Positions 45,358 through 54,048 of a stretch of DNA of 64,000 bases are shown here, piece by piece. A program made the position numbers and the translations under genes. How positions within the stretch are numbered: position 1 is the first letter of the stretch; the number at the start of each line of letters is the position of its first letter. The notes beneath the pieces were generated by a model. The model worked only from the letters and a program-made list of their open reading frames with translations, was not told where the DNA came from and searched no databases. The DNA comes from an uncultured Succiniclasticum sp. (GTDB lineage: Bacteria > Bacillota > Negativicutes > Acidaminococcales > Acidaminococcaceae), in NCBI GenBank assembly GCA_902801365.1, contig CADCHY010000012.1, positions 1 through 64,000 on the forward strand, in the 5' to 3' direction.

Positions 45358-45386
45358 ACTGATTTATAATCCGTTACGTAAGCCTG

Positions 45387-45977
45387 TCATACTTGTCCGA
45401 TTTTCCCCAACACCGCATTTAACCACTTCTGTTCCCTGCCCAAAGGAAGCGCGTCTTCTGCTACCCAGCAATCCAAACAGACGAACAGGCCCACACGCGC
45501 CAAAACACTTTTCAGTTTTTCTTCCGTCATATCGCAGTAAAAGCGTTCGCCATCCTGGCGGTCTGTTTCGCCATATTTCCATGACGCATACAAAACACCG
45601 CCGGCACGTAACGCACGATAAAATTTTGTAAGCACTGATTCCAATTCTTTTTCCGAAACGTGAAGCAAAGACGCACAGGCCCAGATTCCGTCAAACCGGT
45701 TTTCAAAATTAATCTCATCAAAGGCCATATGCAGTGCTTTTTTCCCGGTCAACGCTTCCGCGCACCGGCACATTCCGGCAGAGGCGTCCAGCATGGTCAC
45801 GTCATACCCCTTTTTCATAAAACACAAACTGTCGCGCCCACTGCCGCAGCCCGCATCCAAAATGCCCGCGCCGGCAGGGAGATACGCCAGAAACCGGTCA
45901 TAGGCCGGAGACATATCCGCCTTTACCGTCAGTTCCGCATATTCTTTTGCATGGACATCATAATAACTCTGCTTCAT
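45387..45977 (-). CDS. Class I SAM-dependent methyltransferase
   Basis: A 196-residue Rossmann methyltransferase with motif I ILDAGCGSGRDSLCF near residue 40, an acidic VTMLDASAGM at the end of strand 2 and a FDGIWACASLLHV motif IV. The substrate is unknown; such small enzymes often methylate metabolites such as tellurite, arsenite or small acids. Its start overlaps the stop of the HNH gene by four bases (ATGA), so the two genes are translationally coupled. Confidence 0.85.
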   Translation of the reverse strand: MKQSYYDVHAKEYAELTVKADMSPAYDRFLAYLPAGAGILDAGCGSGRDSLCFMKKGYDVTMLDASAGMCRCAEALTGKKALHMAFDEINFENRFDGIWACASLLHVSEKELESVLTKFYRALRAGGVLYASWKYGETDRQDGERFYCDMTEEKLKSVLARVGLFVCLDCWVAEDALPLGREQKWLNAVLGKIGQV

Positions 45978-46687
45978 TTTCTCTCCGCAACCTTAAACAA
46001 CGTTTCTGCATCCTCCGGAAACGCGCGGCTTTCCACCGGACACTCCCAACTTTTGAACCCGCAGGTCTTTGCCGAAAGGTAAATCGGATAGACAACCTCC
46101 CGCAGCTGTTGCGTAAACTCTTCCGCACCCAGCCCCTCACGATACAGCCGGTGCCCGATCTCCGGATTGTTCAGATGCTCCCTCGCGCACTTTTTGAACT
46201 CGTTCCGCACCGCCTCATACTTCCAGATCATCTGATACGATAAATATTCCAGACCGGCAAAGCGCGGGAAATACAACTCCCACTCCGGCAGATGATTGCT
46301 CTTGCTGCTGTTGATGGCCCGGGTCGTGGGATGCAGATTCCAAAACTCATCATGGGCCACATAAGACCAGGGCACAAAGTGATCGATGGAAATGTTCTCC
46401 GGCGCCAGCCGATTCTCCCCGTAGATTTCATGAATCGGCGCCAGCTCCGAAAGCAGCCTTCTCCAGCTTCCGCTCCCGGGGCCCAGGTTGAGGTGATATT
46501 CCGTCACCATGTACCAGGCGTTGGCGATTATATCGTCGATGAGTTCCTCAAAACTGATCTCCTGCTGCTCCTTGCAGACATGATTCAAAGTCGCCTGAAA
46601 CCAGAACAGCTTGTAGCATTCCGCCTTGTTATCAAAAAGGCGGGATAAGCTTGCAATATTCAGTTGCTCTGATTTTGGAAGTTGCAT
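45974..46687 (-). CDS. HNH endonuclease-like protein
   Basis: A 237-residue protein with an HNH-type core: ISIDHFVPWSYVAHDEFWNL followed by PTTRAINSSKSNHLP, with the expected His, Asn and the conserved NxxKS element. The first 100 residues are helical and of unknown role, and the C-terminal 80 residues are also helical. It resembles HNH nucleases from phage-defence contexts. AAGGAG precedes the ATG. It is the upstream partner of the coupled methyltransferase gene and starts the mosaic right-hand part of the window. Confidence 0.75.
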   Translation of the reverse strand: MQLPKSEQLNIASLSRLFDNKAECYKLFWFQATLNHVCKEQQEISFEELIDDIIANAWYMVTEYHLNLGPGSGSWRRLLSELAPIHEIYGENRLAPENISIDHFVPWSYVAHDEFWNLHPTTRAINSSKSNHLPEWELYFPRFAGLEYLSYQMIWKYEAVRNEFKKCAREHLNNPEIGHRLYREGLGAEEFTQQLREVVYPIYLSAKTCGFKSWECPVESRAFPEDAETLFKVAERK

Positions 46688-46732
46688 GGTGGGAGCTCCT
46701 TACTACGTAGTCTGTCAAGATTTCTTGTGTTT

Positions 46733-47593
46733 TTAACCAAACTCAGGTGCATCTTTACACTTTATCCTTTTAGCTTCGCCAACTGTCACCAATTCTATAA
46801 ATGAAGGACATGAGTTTTGGCAATAAGCTGTACCTGTTCTTTTTCCTTTGTTATGAGGGCATGCCATTATAAACTCTTCACCATGTAACTTCTGCACAGG
46901 TATTCCATTGGCGGGGATACTGTTAATCTTTTTGGGGCTATTCTTCATAAAAGGAAAAACTTCTTGCTTTTCAACAAAATTCTTATAGGTAGTACCCTTA
47001 CTTAAAGGTTGTAAAACTATCTCACCTTGCGAATTATTAATCCACCTTTTTCCAGAAACATTTGAAGATAATTTTTGTCTAATCGCATTCACCGGATCTT
47101 TTATTTCTTCATGATTCAACTGAATTTGTATAGCCGATTGGTTATTATCTTTGTATTTTTCACATTGTGCTTTATCCAGTGCGTGCTGAACATCAACCTC
47201 AATATATAAAACTTTTCCAGAGCTGAATTTTACAACGATACGTGGAATATTATTATTTCTCTCTTCGTCAACTTGGACAATATTGGTTAAAACTGCATCT
47301 TTATAATAAATCTGCTTTCCGTTTATGTTTAATGTTACCGGTGGAAGGTGTATCATTTTTAGTTCATTGAGAAGGTCAATTGTGATTAAGTGTAGTGCTG
47401 CCTTTATTGCCCCTTCGCATTCACTTTTATCATAATGTGCAAAATGGTGTTCTCTTACATCCCCCTGCTTGGCTTCCAGTTTGCAAAAGCAAGCAGGACA
47501 AAAGCAATTACATGCTAAACCATTAGCGACTTCATCAACAGAAACCAAATGCTTTTTTTCATACAGTGCATATTTTAGCTTTACGCCCGACAT
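46733..47593 (-). CDS. CoiA-like zinc-binding protein with possible nuclease domain
   Basis: The N-terminus has CNCFCPACFCKLEAKQGDVREHHFAHY, the zinc-knuckle and HHFAH pattern seen in CoiA-type competence proteins and related nuclease-linked proteins. A middle segment (PRIVVKFSSGKVLYIEVDVQ) could be the strand-rich core of a PD-(D/E)XK-like fold, and a second CxxxC-type cluster (CPHNKGKRTGTAYCQNSC) is near the end. The function is unproven. GGAG precedes the ATG. It lies 61 bases after the ATPase gene, both AT-rich, so they probably form an operon. Confidence 0.65.
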   Translation of the reverse strand: MSGVKLKYALYEKKHLVSVDEVANGLACNCFCPACFCKLEAKQGDVREHHFAHYDKSECEGAIKAALHLITIDLLNELKMIHLPPVTLNINGKQIYYKDAVLTNIVQVDEERNNNIPRIVVKFSSGKVLYIEVDVQHALDKAQCEKYKDNNQSAIQIQLNHEEIKDPVNAIRQKLSSNVSGKRWINNSQGEIVLQPLSKGTTYKNFVEKQEVFPFMKNSPKKINSIPANGIPVQKLHGEEFIMACPHNKGKRTGTAYCQNSCPSFIELVTVGEAKRIKCKDAPEFG

Positions 47594-47654
47594 CTAAATC
47601 TCCAAAACTTGTATAAAATTATAAGCGACCAATCGTCTATTTACGCTTAACTTT

Positions 47655-50300
47655 TCATTTACTACTTGTTCCAACATTTATTGGTCGAAATTTTAGTTCG
47701 TTCACCTCATCAGAAATACGTTCAACCAATTCTAATAGATTTTTTATTTCGCTTTTCGTAAACTCAGGTATTGAATCGTCAAAATGCGTACCTTTATTTA
47801 AAAGTATCCAAGCATAAGAATGTATTAATATATTTAAGTCAGTCTTAATTACATCGGTCTTTTCAAATTTGTTTTTTAGTACTTTTGATAATGCTATTGC
47901 TCTAGAATAAAGATCTGGCGGCGAATTAAGTTTTCGTAAATTTACACTTATTCCATCTTTTGCAAATGGGACTATTTTTTTCCAAAGCTCGCTCGTAATA
48001 CACTCTACTGCCTGCCTACATTTTGCAGCACAATCCTTCAATTCTCCGCTTTCAAAATATCGCCGTGCAACTTTTAACGGAACAGTAGAATCTTCATATT
48101 TAATCGTTATACCACGACTATTTAAGCTATCTGCCGGAAGGAAAAAATACCGATTATACAACTTTTGATTATTTACACGGCTCTCCAAATTGGCTACAAA
48201 CAAATCACCATGACAGGTAATCACCATCTGAATATCTGCGAAATCAGGATGTGACGTCAGCAAATTTGCTATGCCATCTCTATGATCGTCATCAATCGCA
48301 TTAACGACATCATCAAAAATTAAAAATGGAACTTTACTCTTTACTGCTTTAGCTAATAGTATCGACAAGCCAAGAATTCGTACATGGCCTTCACTTAAAA
48401 TCAACATGGCGTCATAAAAATTATCGCCACTCATTTTTACCATAATTCTTTCATTCGATGATGTTGGTAAAACAAGATTTTCTATCATCTCAAACTCTGC
48501 ATCATCTTGGTTAATAAAATTATAATATTCCTGCACTTTAACAGAAAGATCTTTTGCCATTTCTACAGGCAATTTTAAGGCATAGTCTTTAAGAGATTTT
48601 TTTACAAAATAATACGCTTCAGTCATTTTAGAATTAAAATCAATTTCTGATGACTCTTCTTTTACTTTTGAAGCTAATAACTGAAATCCTTTCTCACTTT
48701 CCTCAATCTCTTTTTCCCAGGTTTTTATTCTCTTATTTGCTCCCTCAACATCTCCATATTTCTCCGTAATATCTTTGTAAGTATTTTGCAACGTTTTTAT
48801 TATTTCTCCATACTTCTCATTTTCTTCATTTGCTCGTTTATTATGTTGTTCAATCTTTTTACATAATTCATCATTATCGAATAGAACACTATGAATTTTT
48901 AATACAATCTCTGCACCTTTATTACTCTTTTCAGATAATGTTACAAAACCATCTTTTGAAAAATCCGTATTTATAAAAGTTGATATTTCAATACTTTGAA
49001 AGAGATTTCCAATCTCCGGTTTTTTCAAATATTCTTTAATTATCTGCGAACAAGATACCAAATTACTAGCTTCCGTTTGTATTGTTCTTTTTGCACGATT
49101 AATTTCATCAAGCTTCGTTAATTCTGTGGTCGCATATTCAAAAGGATTAACATCAACCCGTTCTAATGGAGTTTGACATACAGGGCAGCGCAACTCAGTC
49201 CAATTGTCTTTAACTTTAATCAAAGCCTTAAATAATTCATATAAATTTGCATTTGCAACATTGTTAAGTATAAGAGAAGCATTCTTTGAAATTAAACTAT
49301 GGCTTGTCTTAAATTTTTGTATTTCAATAGTTAATTTTTCTATATCATCTTCTTCAATCACTGGTATAGTTTTGCCATTCTTTTCCGCTAAAAGATTTGG
49401 TATTATACCATTATTTGGATCCATCAAATAGAATTTTGCTTTTTCAACATCCGTTACCGTTTCAACATTTAAACCTTTAATGATTGAGTTCACCTCATCA
49501 ATTATCGGTTTAATCCTTTCCTTTTCCTTTTGGATTGTTTTCTTCTTCTCTTTAACGGTTTCGTATTGCTTTTCATATTCTTCTTTTTTAACTGCCTTTA
49601 ATTTAATGTACCGCTCATCAAAATTATCCGTAAACCCCGAAACAAAATTTTGAAATTCAGATAGTCCAAATAATGCAGCTATTCTATCAGTTTGATTTTT
49701 CGCAGTTGTTGCACCTATATGAGAAAACTCATCAATACGATTTTTTTCCAGGAAGGCAAATCTATAGACCGAAAAATTAGGTTCACATTGCTTAATATTA
49801 GAATCATTATATAAGCATTCTAAAACAGGCGTGGTCGCTTTTTTACAACCTGCATGCACAATGTACTTATCAACCGACATGTTCCTAGTTGAGGCTTCTT
49901 CAATAAATCCCAGCAATCTATATTCAAGGGCTTCGCAAAAACTAGTTTTTCCAGATCCATTTGGTCCATGAAAAAATGTAAATCTTTTATCCAAAGGAAA
50001 TTCAACCTCTGTATCAAATCCACGAAACTTTTCAACTTTTAAATTTTTAATTCGTTTAATAGTAACTGGCTGTATTTCATCAACTGAAGTTGCTTGCGAA
50101 CAAGATTGGAACTTCTGATTCAATTCAGAGATATATTGTCCAATCAACTTTGCCCGTTCTCCATTTGCAGTACCAACTCTCGCAATCTCATCAAAATGAT
50201 TTAATAAAATATTAATTATTGTCTGTTGTGGAGGCGTTAATTGTTCAATATTTAATTTTGAAAGCCATTTATTAAATTCATATTTTGCATACTCGTACAT
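47655..50300 (-). CDS. SMC/Rad50-like zinc-hook ATPase
   Basis: An 881-residue AAA/ABC-type ATPase: Walker A GPNGSGKTS near residue 105, a long coiled-coil region with a zinc hook CPVC near residue 370, an LSEGHVRIL signature and Walker B FLIFDDV. About 85 helical residues precede Walker A and about 150 follow the ATPase core, ending with a helical segment containing LLNKGTHF. The layout is that of RecF/RloC-like defence ATPases. I prefer the ATG at 50300 with GGAG six bases upstream. It is paired with the CoiA-like gene. Confidence 0.8.
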   Translation of the reverse strand: MYEYAKYEFNKWLSKLNIEQLTPPQQTIINILLNHFDEIARVGTANGERAKLIGQYISELNQKFQSCSQATSVDEIQPVTIKRIKNLKVEKFRGFDTEVEFPLDKRFTFFHGPNGSGKTSFCEALEYRLLGFIEEASTRNMSVDKYIVHAGCKKATTPVLECLYNDSNIKQCEPNFSVYRFAFLEKNRIDEFSHIGATTAKNQTDRIAALFGLSEFQNFVSGFTDNFDERYIKLKAVKKEEYEKQYETVKEKKKTIQKEKERIKPIIDEVNSIIKGLNVETVTDVEKAKFYLMDPNNGIIPNLLAEKNGKTIPVIEEDDIEKLTIEIQKFKTSHSLISKNASLILNNVANANLYELFKALIKVKDNWTELRCPVCQTPLERVDVNPFEYATTELTKLDEINRAKRTIQTEASNLVSCSQIIKEYLKKPEIGNLFQSIEISTFINTDFSKDGFVTLSEKSNKGAEIVLKIHSVLFDNDELCKKIEQHNKRANEENEKYGEIIKTLQNTYKDITEKYGDVEGANKRIKTWEKEIEESEKGFQLLASKVKEESSEIDFNSKMTEAYYFVKKSLKDYALKLPVEMAKDLSVKVQEYYNFINQDDAEFEMIENLVLPTSSNERIMVKMSGDNFYDAMLILSEGHVRILGLSILLAKAVKSKVPFLIFDDVVNAIDDDHRDGIANLLTSHPDFADIQMVITCHGDLFVANLESRVNNQKLYNRYFFLPADSLNSRGITIKYEDSTVPLKVARRYFESGELKDCAAKCRQAVECITSELWKKIVPFAKDGISVNLRKLNSPPDLYSRAIALSKVLKNKFEKTDVIKTDLNILIHSYAWILLNKGTHFDDSIPEFTKSEIKNLLELVERISDEVNELKFRPINVGTSSK

Positions 50301-50475
50301 ATAACACTCCATATTTTATAACTTTATATTATCAAAATATTGTATGTTCAACTACTACGTGTTTAGGTTTTTTGGGCATTATCGTCCTCAAAATATTAAA
50401 CTTAAATGATCTCACAAAGATCTCTGTAACTGCAAATCTAAAGGGCACGACAAATCAGGTATTTATTAAATCTAT

Positions 50476-50796
50476 TCACAGCCTGTCATACTTGTCTGCT
50501 TTACCCCTGGCCTTCTCTACCGGATACTTGGCCTCGTTCCTACTCATCTTTGCATTGACGATTTCATCTTCATCGAGGCCCAGCTTGTCCAGCATGTTTC
50601 TGCAATACACCAAAACATCCGCCAGCTCCTCTTTTACATGAGCCAAATCGTACTCCGTATCGCTCCACTGGAAACACTCCAGCAGCTCATTGGCCTCAAT
50701 GGAGATGGATTTGGCCAGATTGGCAGGTGTATGGAACTGATCCCAGTCCCGGTCTTCCGTAAATTTCCGGATCCTGTCTATGGTTTCCTGTTTCAT
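50476..50796 (-). CDS. MazG-like nucleotide pyrophosphohydrolase
   Basis: A 106-residue single-domain MazG-type enzyme that hydrolyses non-canonical or excess nucleoside triphosphates. The metal-binding helices show EANELLECFQW and EELADVLVYC, the E-x-x-E and E-x-x-D patterns of this superfamily. It is monocistronic; the next gene upstream on the same strand is the DUF2075 helicase, 164 bases away. It is close in composition to the left part of the window rather than to the AT-rich ATPase gene. Confidence 0.88.
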   Translation of the reverse strand: MKQETIDRIRKFTEDRDWDQFHTPANLAKSISIEANELLECFQWSDTEYDLAHVKEELADVLVYCRNMLDKLGLDEDEIVNAKMSRNEAKYPVEKARGKADKYDRL

Positions 50797-50861
50797 GGTT
50801 TCTACCCCAAAATCCTCACCAGCATATTAATACAGTTTTTATCCCTAACTTAAAATACGTA

Positions 50862-50943
50862 AATCTATCTCCCCTGTTTTTGGGTTTTTAAGGGAGATGT
50901 CTAATCTATCTCCCCTATTTTTGCGTTTTTAGGGGAGATACAT
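50862..50943. repeat. two tandem 41-base hairpin repeats
   Basis: AATCTATCTCCCCT with a T-rich loop and a mirrored AGGGGAGAT arm occurs twice in a row with a 41-base period. Each copy folds as an ATCTCCC/GGGAGAT hairpin. They lie between the MazG-like gene and the DUF2075 helicase stop and could act as doubled terminators. Confidence 0.75.
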
Positions 50944-50959
50944 AATAATCTCATCAGAA

Positions 50960-52879
50960 TCACTGACTCTCCCCGTCACGTTCTGCCACTTTCAACAGCG
51001 GTTCCGTAACATCGTACGATACAAGGAACGAACGGATGTAATCCGCCAGCGCCTTATCCTCGCAATAGATGAAGCAGCCTTTCTGTCCCCGGGTCAGCAG
51101 TGTCTTGTAGGTGTTCCTGATCAGTCTCGCAGCCACATCGTCCTTTGCGGAACGGATGCCGGAAGACTTATCGTCTTTGGAAATCTTTGTCCGGTCGGTG
51201 ATGATCTTTCCGCCGGCTTTGTCAAAGCGCAAATCGTTTCCGATCAGCACACCGATATAATCAAATTCCAACCCCTGAGCCGTGTGGATGCAGCCAACTT
51301 CTTCAAAAGAATCCGGGTTGATGGCCCAGATTTTGTCATGCTCCAGATTCCACTTCGCCTTAAACCCGTTTTCCAGATAAATATCGTAATCGCCCCGGTT
51401 GTGTTTCACATTCCAGTCATAACAGTAACCGGCCACCATCCGGGCCTTATTATTGATTTTGTTTAACTCACGCAACGTATCCCGCAGCGCATTGGGATCA
51501 TCAAACACCCGGATGTCGAAGTTCAGCTCTTTCAAATCGATATCCACCGGTTCCCCGATCTGCAGAATGTTGTTGATGAGCTGGATATACTGATCGCTGC
51601 CGTTGCAACGGAACTGGGACTGCAGGACCGTATCCTCATTCATGATGATTTCGCTGCCCAGTTCCTCCGCCCACTTTTTGATTTCCGCAATGGATCCGAT
51701 ATCCTTTTTGGTAATCTGCTGGTCCTCATCCAGCAAAAATACGGTAAACAGCGAAGCGTTGATGCATTCTTTCACCTGATTTTCCCCATCCCAGTCTCCG
51801 TACATTTTCTTCACGAGACGATGGGTTTCGTCTACAATCAGGCAATCGTAAAAATTCCGAGGTACCTTGCACAAATTAAACGGAGACCGGAACAGCTGCT
51901 TTATGTTCACCTGGGCTTTTAAATCCGATTTGGCCAGCAGCTTCTGATAGGCCTCTCGCGGGGCACTGTTTTTCGTACAATAACTGGCGTTCAGTTCTTT
52001 CGTGATGAAATCTTTCAGCAGGTTGACCGCAAGGACAGATTTTCCCGTTCCGGGCCCGCCCTGAATGATGATGGTTCGCTTCTGCAAATCTTTCAAGCAC
52101 TGGGCCATGTACTTTTTACACAGATCAAAAACCACGGCCTGATCATCCAGCAACATGAATTCCTCGTTGCCCTTCATCAGGGAAACCAGACAATCCTGCA
52201 AGGCTTTGGACGGACGGATCCTGCCGTTATCGATTTTATACAGCAGGTCCCCCGAGGAAGATCTGCTGACGATGAACTTTTTAATGAAACTCCGCAGCTG
52301 CAAGACCTGGCTTTTGTCAAACAGCGGCGCTTCTTCCAGCCAGAGACTGTAAATGTCGTCATCCAGCGGCATCCTTGCTGCCGGACCGCAATTATGCAGG
52401 TACGCGCAGGGCTTTATGCCGATGCGTTCATCCTGCACCTGCTCCGAAGAATTTTTAATAAATGTTGCGTAGGCATAGGCCTGATACGAAGGATGATTCA
52501 CAATGCGGTTCGCGCCGCCGGTAAAGGCCCGGACGCTGTGGCGCATGATATCGTCCACCTTCTCCGCGCTCTCCCATTGCTTCAGTTCCACCACAACCAC
52601 GTTGCTTGTGTGGGAAGCATCCGCCCCCGCGATCATAAAATCCACGCGCTTGGAAGTTCTGGGAATCTGATACTCGATAGCGACTTCCACATCATTGGGG
52701 ATGTCCGGATCATCGATGGCAGAACGCATAAAATGCAGGGAATTCTGCCAGGACCGATACTCTGCATCCTGTCCCCCGGACAAATGCTTCTCCCGAAGCT
52801 TTTCCAGAATTTTATCGGAAATCAGGTTCAGATTTACATCGTTATTAAACTGACTCTTGGTGCCACTGTAGACTATCAT
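50960..52879 (-). CDS. DUF2075 helicase with an N-terminal nuclease-like domain
   Basis: A 639-residue protein. About residues 60-110 look like a PD-(D/E)XK-type core (RVDFMIAG then VVVVELKQW). A superfamily-1-type ATPase follows: Walker A GGPGTGKS near residue 275, DETHRLV and LLDEDQQI as motif II and III regions, and VGCIHTAQGLEFDYIGV as a motif V-like segment near the end. COG3410/DUF2075 proteins of this layout occur in defence contexts. GAGGA lies before the ATG. It is monocistronic between MazG and the orphan GyrA domain. Confidence 0.8.
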   Translation of the reverse strand: MIVYSGTKSQFNNDVNLNLISDKILEKLREKHLSGGQDAEYRSWQNSLHFMRSAIDDPDIPNDVEVAIEYQIPRTSKRVDFMIAGADASHTSNVVVVELKQWESAEKVDDIMRHSVRAFTGGANRIVNHPSYQAYAYATFIKNSSEQVQDERIGIKPCAYLHNCGPAARMPLDDDIYSLWLEEAPLFDKSQVLQLRSFIKKFIVSRSSSGDLLYKIDNGRIRPSKALQDCLVSLMKGNEEFMLLDDQAVVFDLCKKYMAQCLKDLQKRTIIIQGGPGTGKSVLAVNLLKDFITKELNASYCTKNSAPREAYQKLLAKSDLKAQVNIKQLFRSPFNLCKVPRNFYDCLIVDETHRLVKKMYGDWDGENQVKECINASLFTVFLLDEDQQITKKDIGSIAEIKKWAEELGSEIIMNEDTVLQSQFRCNGSDQYIQLINNILQIGEPVDIDLKELNFDIRVFDDPNALRDTLRELNKINNKARMVAGYCYDWNVKHNRGDYDIYLENGFKAKWNLEHDKIWAINPDSFEEVGCIHTAQGLEFDYIGVLIGNDLRFDKAGGKIITDRTKISKDDKSSGIRSAKDDVAARLIRNTYKTLLTRGQKGCFIYCEDKALADYIRSFLVSYDVTEPLLKVAERDGESQ

Positions 52880-52918
52880 AGGATATCCTCACTGGGGTTT
52901 GTTAATCATTACTAATAA

Positions 52919-53827
52919 TTAACGAGTGTTTTTTCCACTGCCTGCCCTGCAAATCGCCGTAACTTTATCGCCATCGTGCAATCTCATCGCAATTACGCCC
53001 CGGGCAAAGCGACCACAATTCTTCAGTTCCTCCGCGTCCACACAGAGAACGTAGCCTTTTGCGGTAAACAGGAACAGCTCATCGTCAGGATTCACAAAGC
53101 ACATGCCCGCAACAGAACCGGTTTTGGGGGACAACCTGTAACTGATCCGTCCCTTTCCGCCCCGGCTTTGCTTTTTGTATTCGGAAATTTTCGTTCGCTT
53201 GCCAATCCCGTTTTCCGTTACCGACAACACATCAAGGGATTCATCGCGAACCACATCCATTGCAACTACATAATCGCGGCTATACAGATTGATGCCTTTC
53301 ACCCCATGGGCGGATCGGATCATGCAGCGCACTTCCTGCTCATCAAAATGAATCGCTATGCCATCGTGTGTAGCCAACAGAATGGAATTGCTTCCGTCCG
53401 TTATTTTTACGCTGATCAGTTCTTCGCCATCATGCAATACGATGGCCTTCAACCCGTTCTTTCTGACAGAAGAAAACTCCGTCAGCTTACAGCGTTTAAC
53501 CGTTCCCTTATTGGTCGCCATAAACAAAAACTTATTATCCTCAAATTCGGGAACACTGAGTACAGCCGTAATCTTTTCGTCCGCACCCAGCGGCAGCAGA
53601 TTAATCACCGCGCTCCCCTTTGCCTTGCGGCCGGCTTCCGGAATCTGATACCCCCGCAGCATATAAGCCTGCCCTTTATTGGTAAAGAACAGGACATAGT
53701 CATGGGTTTTGGCAAGAAACAGATAACGATTAAAGTCACCGCTCTTGTTACTGCTGCCAAGAATTCCAAAGCGACCTCTATGTTGCTTGGGTACATTACC
53801 CGTTGTTTGTTGTTTGCTATCTTCCAT
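52919..53827 (-). CDS. Free-standing DNA gyrase A C-terminal domain (beta-pinwheel)
   Basis: A 302-residue protein equivalent to the C-terminal wrapping domain of GyrA without the cleavage-reunion domain. Repeats such as THDYVLFFTNKGQAYML, FLFMATNKGTVKRCKL and LLATHDGIAIHF follow the six-blade pinwheel pattern, with the matching GKRTKISEYKKQSRGGKG stretch. Full GyrA places this module after the catalytic Tyr domain; here only an about 20-residue N-terminal extension precedes it. The ATG at 53827 is preferred; a TTG seven codons earlier is possible. It may bind and wrap DNA on its own. Confidence 0.85.
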   Translation of the reverse strand: MEDSKQQTTGNVPKQHRGRFGILGSSNKSGDFNRYLFLAKTHDYVLFFTNKGQAYMLRGYQIPEAGRKAKGSAVINLLPLGADEKITAVLSVPEFEDNKFLFMATNKGTVKRCKLTEFSSVRKNGLKAIVLHDGEELISVKITDGSNSILLATHDGIAIHFDEQEVRCMIRSAHGVKGINLYSRDYVVAMDVVRDESLDVLSVTENGIGKRTKISEYKKQSRGGKGRISYRLSPKTGSVAGMCFVNPDDELFLFTAKGYVLCVDAEELKNCGRFARGVIAMRLHDGDKVTAICRAGSGKNTR

Positions 53828-54048
53828 TTTGCAGGTTATTCCTTTCAATCGTTGGCAATACTTGTTTTTTTAATATGTAAACAGTAAATTTGCTATGTCC
53901 CATGTTATTGTACTGTAAAGCATCTTGCTAATAAGTTTTTAATTCAATATAAATTCAGTATATTAGATATTAGATAATCTCGCTTTTCTTAATTATAACA
54001 AAACAACACTTGGAAAACTATGATTATTATTAAATGGTTTATGAATAA

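Noticed and set aside
50862-50943. Possible CRISPR array
   Set aside because: Only two units with a continuous 41-base period and no distinct spacers; it is a tandem hairpin repeat.
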